8,456 bases of DNA. Source: Anaerolineae bacterium (GTDB lineage Bacteria > Chloroflexota > Anaerolineae > Promineifilales > Promineifilaceae). Under the pieces are notes generated by a model. It had not been told where the DNA came from, ran no database searches, and saw nothing but the letters and a program-made list of their open reading frames with translations. The stretch lies in contig JANQGC010000371.1 in the NCBI GenBank assembly GCA_028277515.1, positions 1-8,456 of the forward strand. The letters run 5' to 3'. Below are positions 6,292 to 8,456 of the stretch, piece after piece (the stretch's first letter is position 1; the number at the start of each line of letters is the position of its first letter). A program made the position numbers and the translations under genes.

Positions 6292-6413
6292 TAACCTCAA
6301 AATACCAATATGGTAGTTTATGGGTTACTTTTTTGCTTTGTTAGGGTATATGGTATCAATCAAGATAGGTTAACAACTATTTTGTGCGAGAAATAAGGAA
6401 TTTGGGGAAAATT
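6292..6413. other. spacer between precursors 2 and 3
   Basis: This 122-base AT-rich spacer has no gene and no terminator-like hairpin with a T-tract. Only short inverted repeats of the type TACCA/TGGTA are visible. Precursors 2 and 3 could therefore share a transcript. Confidence 0.35.
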
Positions 6414-6599
6414 ATGTCCAAACAATTTAGTGGAATGATGTTAAACGCACAGAAATTTGATGAACATGCTGACCGGCAAGGTAAAAAGATGGTCTGGCAC
6501 AATCCGCGCATTACGAGGCTAGATCTCAAACGGACCTTAAGCGGCACTGGTTTATATGATGATGGAGAAAATGAAGCAGGCACGTTTGATATAGGTTGA
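6414..6599 (+). CDS. lasso peptide precursor 3
   Basis: From the ATG at 6414 it encodes 61 residues. The leader (1-42) is charged and ends in VWHNPRITRLDLKRTL, with Trp28, Pro31, Asp37 and Thr41 in the positions seen in the other two precursors. The predicted core is SGTGLYDDGENEAGTFDIG (19 residues). Ser1 would give the amine and Asp8 the acceptor carboxylate; Asp7 is a neighbouring competitor. The acidic tail carries Phe16, the best candidate for the steric plug. The frame extends upstream to a GTG at 6384 and a TTG at 6402, but the ATG gives a leader length closest to precursor 2. The ribosome-binding site is ambiguous (AAGGA at 6395-6399, GGGGAAA just before the ATG). The gene is followed by a 272-base gap containing a terminator. 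Confidence 0.85.
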   Translation: MSKQFSGMMLNAQKFDEHADRQGKKMVWHNPRITRLDLKRTLSGTGLYDDGENEAGTFDIG

Positions 6600-6795
6600 C
6601 TTGGTCATCTCTATTTAATCGTGCTCTTTACAGAAAGATGCCATCCTGCGGAAATGGCTGAGTCATAATTGTATATTTCTTATAGAGAAATTGAGTTTTA
6701 TCCATTAATTTGGCAAACGGTCATTTGTCAAGAGCGGATAATTCTGTCAACTTTTTCAAGTTAATCTGTATTACACAGCCATTGGAGAAAATTTG
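6600..6795. other. non-coding region between precursor 3 and the terminator
   Basis: There is no protein-like frame on either strand. Weak hairpins are visible, such as ATTTCT-tatag-AGAAAT and GCCAT with ATGGC near 6640-6660. The region may be the 3' untranslated part of the precursor transcript. No promoter could be called with confidence. Confidence 0.4.
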
Positions 6796-6829
6796 CGCTC
6801 TCAAAAATATTTTTTTGAGAGCGTTTTTT
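6796..6829 (+). terminator. strong intrinsic terminator between precursors and cyclase
   Basis: A perfect 12-bp stem, CGCTCTCAAAAA (6796-6807) with TTTTTGAGAGCG (6812-6823), closes a 4-base loop and is followed by six T (6824-6829). It lies 197 bases after precursor 3 and 43 bases before the cyclase ATG. In many lasso operons a hairpin between the precursor and the enzyme genes keeps precursor mRNA in excess. Here it should either end the precursor transcript or let limited read-through reach the cyclase. Confidence 0.9.
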
Positions 6830-6857
6830 ATTGAAAACAGGTGTGCAATTTAAATAA

Positions 6858-6871
6858 GTTATGTACATAAC
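6858..6871. promoter_or_regulatory. 14-bp perfect palindrome touching the cyclase start codon
   Basis: GTTATGTACATAAC is fully self-complementary and ends at the base before the cyclase ATG (6872). It sits where a Shine-Dalgarno sequence should be, and none is visible. It could be an operator for a dimeric repressor or could affect translation. An ATG inside it (6861) is out of frame with the cyclase. Confidence 0.45.
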
Positions 6872-8456
6872 ATGTCGGCAATTTTAGGTCTCATCCAACG
6901 AAACAATCACTCTGTAGAGCATGAACAGCTGCAAAAAATGCAGGAGGCGATGGCCCAGTGGGGGCCTGATGGTTTTAATTTGTGGTCAGTAGGAGCCGCG
7001 GGATTGGGTCAGCTTCGCTTACATGCCACACCGGAGGCGCACCGGGAGCGCCTGCCACAGTTTAACGAGGAACGGGGCATCGCATTTACAGCAGCAGGGC
7101 GCGTCGATAACCGGCACGAATTGATTTCCCGGCTGGAACTGGCAGACAATATTCCTGATGGCGATTTGCTCTTGGCTGCTTATTGCCAATGGGGTGAAGA
7201 GGCACCAGGCCAAATATTTGGAGATTGGTCGTTTGCCGCCTGGCACCCCAATGAGCAGCGGTTATTTCTAGCCCGCGACCACTTTGGTAACACCGCTCTT
7301 TATTATTACATGGATAAGCATACTATCGCTTTTGCTTCCGATCGCCAGGCATTGTTGGCCCTCAACCTGGCATCATGGGAGATGGATGAACTGTTCCTGG
7401 CCCAGGTGATGATCGTCTGGGCAGATTATCATGGCCGGCGAACGGTTTATAAACGAATCAAGCGCCTGCCGCCGGCGCATACGATTACCGCCACGCCCGA
7501 TTATCATAAAGTTCACCAATACTGGCATATGGAAAATATTGCACCATTGACTTTGCCGAAACAGGAAGATTATGTAAATGTCTTTCAGGAGCAATTCGAT
7601 AGGGCTGTCAGGTCACGATTGCGTAATCCCGATGGCAAGGTTGCTGTCACGCTGAGCGGCGGCCTTGATTCCGGCTCGGTGACGGCCGCTGCGGCCGAAA
7701 CTCTGGCTCGCCGAAACGAAAGGTTGGATGCTTTTACTTCCGTCCCCATATCTGATACCCGGCCGTATGTCGGCCGTCGTTTTGGAGATGAATTTCCTTA
7801 TGCTCAAGCAACGGCCGAGTTTGCCGGGAATGTAGCCCTGTATCCTGTTTGGGGCACAACCATTTCACCTATTGAAGCCATTCGCCGGGGGTTAGCGGTG
7901 TCCGGGGAACCGTTTCACGCGGCAGGGAATCAATATTGGTTATGGGATCTGGAACATATGGCGCATGAAAAAGGTCATAAAGTCCTGCTTACCGGGCAGT
8001 TGGGCAATGCCGGCGTATCCTGGGTGGGGGATTACCGTTCTCAGCCATTGCATTACCAATTAAAACTTCTTGGTTGGCGTAATTGGATGAGAGAAGAACT
8101 TAAATACCATATTCCTGAGCGCTTATTTAAGATTCACCGCCGACGCCATTTGCCCTTGAACAATGAATTCCCGAATACGCCGATCCATCCTGAATTCGCG
8201 AAACGACTGGGCCTCTGGCAGGGATACCTGGCCGAAGATCAGAAACCACCGGCATTTCCTCTCGATAAACGCTTACAAATTATAAAGCCGGGTCGCAATA
8301 TCGTTGGGGCGCTCCATGCCCAAAGGGGGGCGGAACATGGCCTGGATGTACGCGATCCGACGGGCGATGCCCGTTTATTGGCATTTACGCTGTCCATTCC
8401 CGACCATATTTTTAGGGATCCAAAAACAGGCCTGGATCGCTGGCTGATTCGAGAGG
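6872..8456 (+). CDS. lasso peptide cyclase (asparagine-synthetase-like, class C protein), 3' end cut by window
   Basis: 528 residues are visible and the frame is open at the window end. The N-terminal glutaminase-like domain contains GRVDNRHEL (Asn80), FGDWSFAAW (116-124) and ARDHFGNTALYYY (from 134), as in AsnB homologues. It begins MSAILGL: Ser replaces the catalytic Cys2, so glutamine hydrolysis is not expected, as is usual for lasso cyclases. The synthetase domain has the ATP pyrophosphatase loop LSGGLDSGSV (Ser262-Ser267), EPFHAAGNQYW (from 346) and LDVRDPTGDARLLAFTLSIP (from 491), corresponding to the AsnB RxPxxD region. Known cyclases adenylate the core Asp or Glu side chain and form the isopeptide bond with the core N-terminus. 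The ATG is the only start after a stop at 6851-6853, and no ribosome-binding site is seen. An ordinary asparagine synthetase is unlikely, given the missing Cys2 and three adjacent precursors. Confidence 0.92.
   Translation, partial: MSAILGLIQRNNHSVEHEQLQKMQEAMAQWGPDGFNLWSVGAAGLGQLRLHATPEAHRERLPQFNEERGIAFTAAGRVDNRHELISRLELADNIPDGDLLLAAYCQWGEEAPGQIFGDWSFAAWHPNEQRLFLARDHFGNTALYYYMDKHTIAFASDRQALLALNLASWEMDELFLAQVMIVWADYHGRRTVYKRIKRLPPAHTITATPDYHKVHQYWHMENIAPLTLPKQEDYVNVFQEQFDRAVRSRLRNPDGKVAVTLSGGLDSGSVTAAAAETLARRNERLDAFTSVPISDTRPYVGRRFGDEFPYAQATAEFAGNVALYPVWGTTISPIEAIRRGLAVSGEPFHAAGNQYWLWDLEHMAHEKGHKVLLTGQLGNAGVSWVGDYRSQPLHYQLKLLGWRNWMREELKYHIPERLFKIHRRRHLPLNNEFPNTPIHPEFAKRLGLWQGYLAEDQKPPAFPLDKRLQIIKPGRNIVGALHAQRGAEHGLDVRDPTGDARLLAFTLSIPDHIFRDPKTGLDRWLIRE

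Noticed and set aside
6377..6583. Minus-strand open frame opposite precursor 3
   Set aside because: It is the antisense shadow of precursor 3. The plus strand carries the conserved leader and core pattern.
6733..6742. GAGCGGATAA, a 10-base match to part of the lac operator
   Set aside because: The symmetric half-site is absent and no LacI-type gene or lactose gene is present, so it is a chance match.
6872..8456. Ordinary asparagine synthetase (asnB)
   Set aside because: Cys2 is replaced by Ser and three lasso-type precursors lie immediately upstream; the GRVDNR and FHAAGN segments fit lasso cyclases better.
1..8456. CRISPR arrays, tRNA or rRNA genes, insertion sequences
   Set aside because: No regularly spaced direct repeats, cloverleaf-type sequence, rRNA-like segment or transposase with terminal repeats was recognised on either strand by eye.

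Overview
The window carries ordinary single-gene metabolic, transport and surface genes in its first two thirds. The last third holds the start of what I read as a lasso-peptide (RiPP) biosynthetic cluster with three different precursor genes. The organism cannot be fixed from the sequence. Moderate GC, a signal-bearing choice-of-anchor-B protein ending in GWNLI-type repeats, and the general gene style fit an environmental Chloroflexota (Anaerolineae-like) bacterium. That assignment is inference only.

Layout. Bases 1-386 hold a possible tail of an upstream ORF and a 5'-truncated VOC (glyoxalase-fold) gene. An intact VOC gene follows (418-864). A large exported LVIVD-repeat protein (1004-2887) ends in a clear intrinsic terminator (2921-2956). 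An EamA/DMT-family transporter (2983-3888) runs tail to tail into a minus-strand small membrane protein (3902-4348). The divergent gap 4349-4584 contains AAGTGA half-sites and a sigma-70-like promoter for a glutaminase (glsA, 4585-5499). A short coding-looking remnant (5500-5601) follows the glsA stop codon in the same frame.

Lasso region, 5602-8456. Precursor 1 has its core and leader end at 5788-5895; the upstream part of its leader may be frameshifted. Precursor 2 is 6121-6291 and precursor 3 is 6414-6599. All three share the leader end W-x-x-P-x-(I/L)-x-x-(I/L)-D-L-K-R-T, with Thr at the penultimate leader position. All three have an Asp exactly nine residues after that Thr, which is core position 8 and the expected ring acceptor. 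The leader and the SGPG-type core start resemble the paeninodin group. A strong intrinsic terminator (6796-6829) separates the precursors from a lasso cyclase (6872 to the window end). The cyclase is an asparagine-synthetase homologue with Ser at position 2 instead of the catalytic Cys and with an intact SGGLDS PP-loop.

How it would work (family knowledge). A leader-recognition protein (RRE, B1) and a cysteine-protease-type leader peptidase (B2) remove the leader. The cyclase adenylates the core Asp side chain and joins it to the new N-terminal amine, giving an 8-residue ring. The B1, B2, transporter and tailoring genes are not in this window and should lie downstream if the reading is right.
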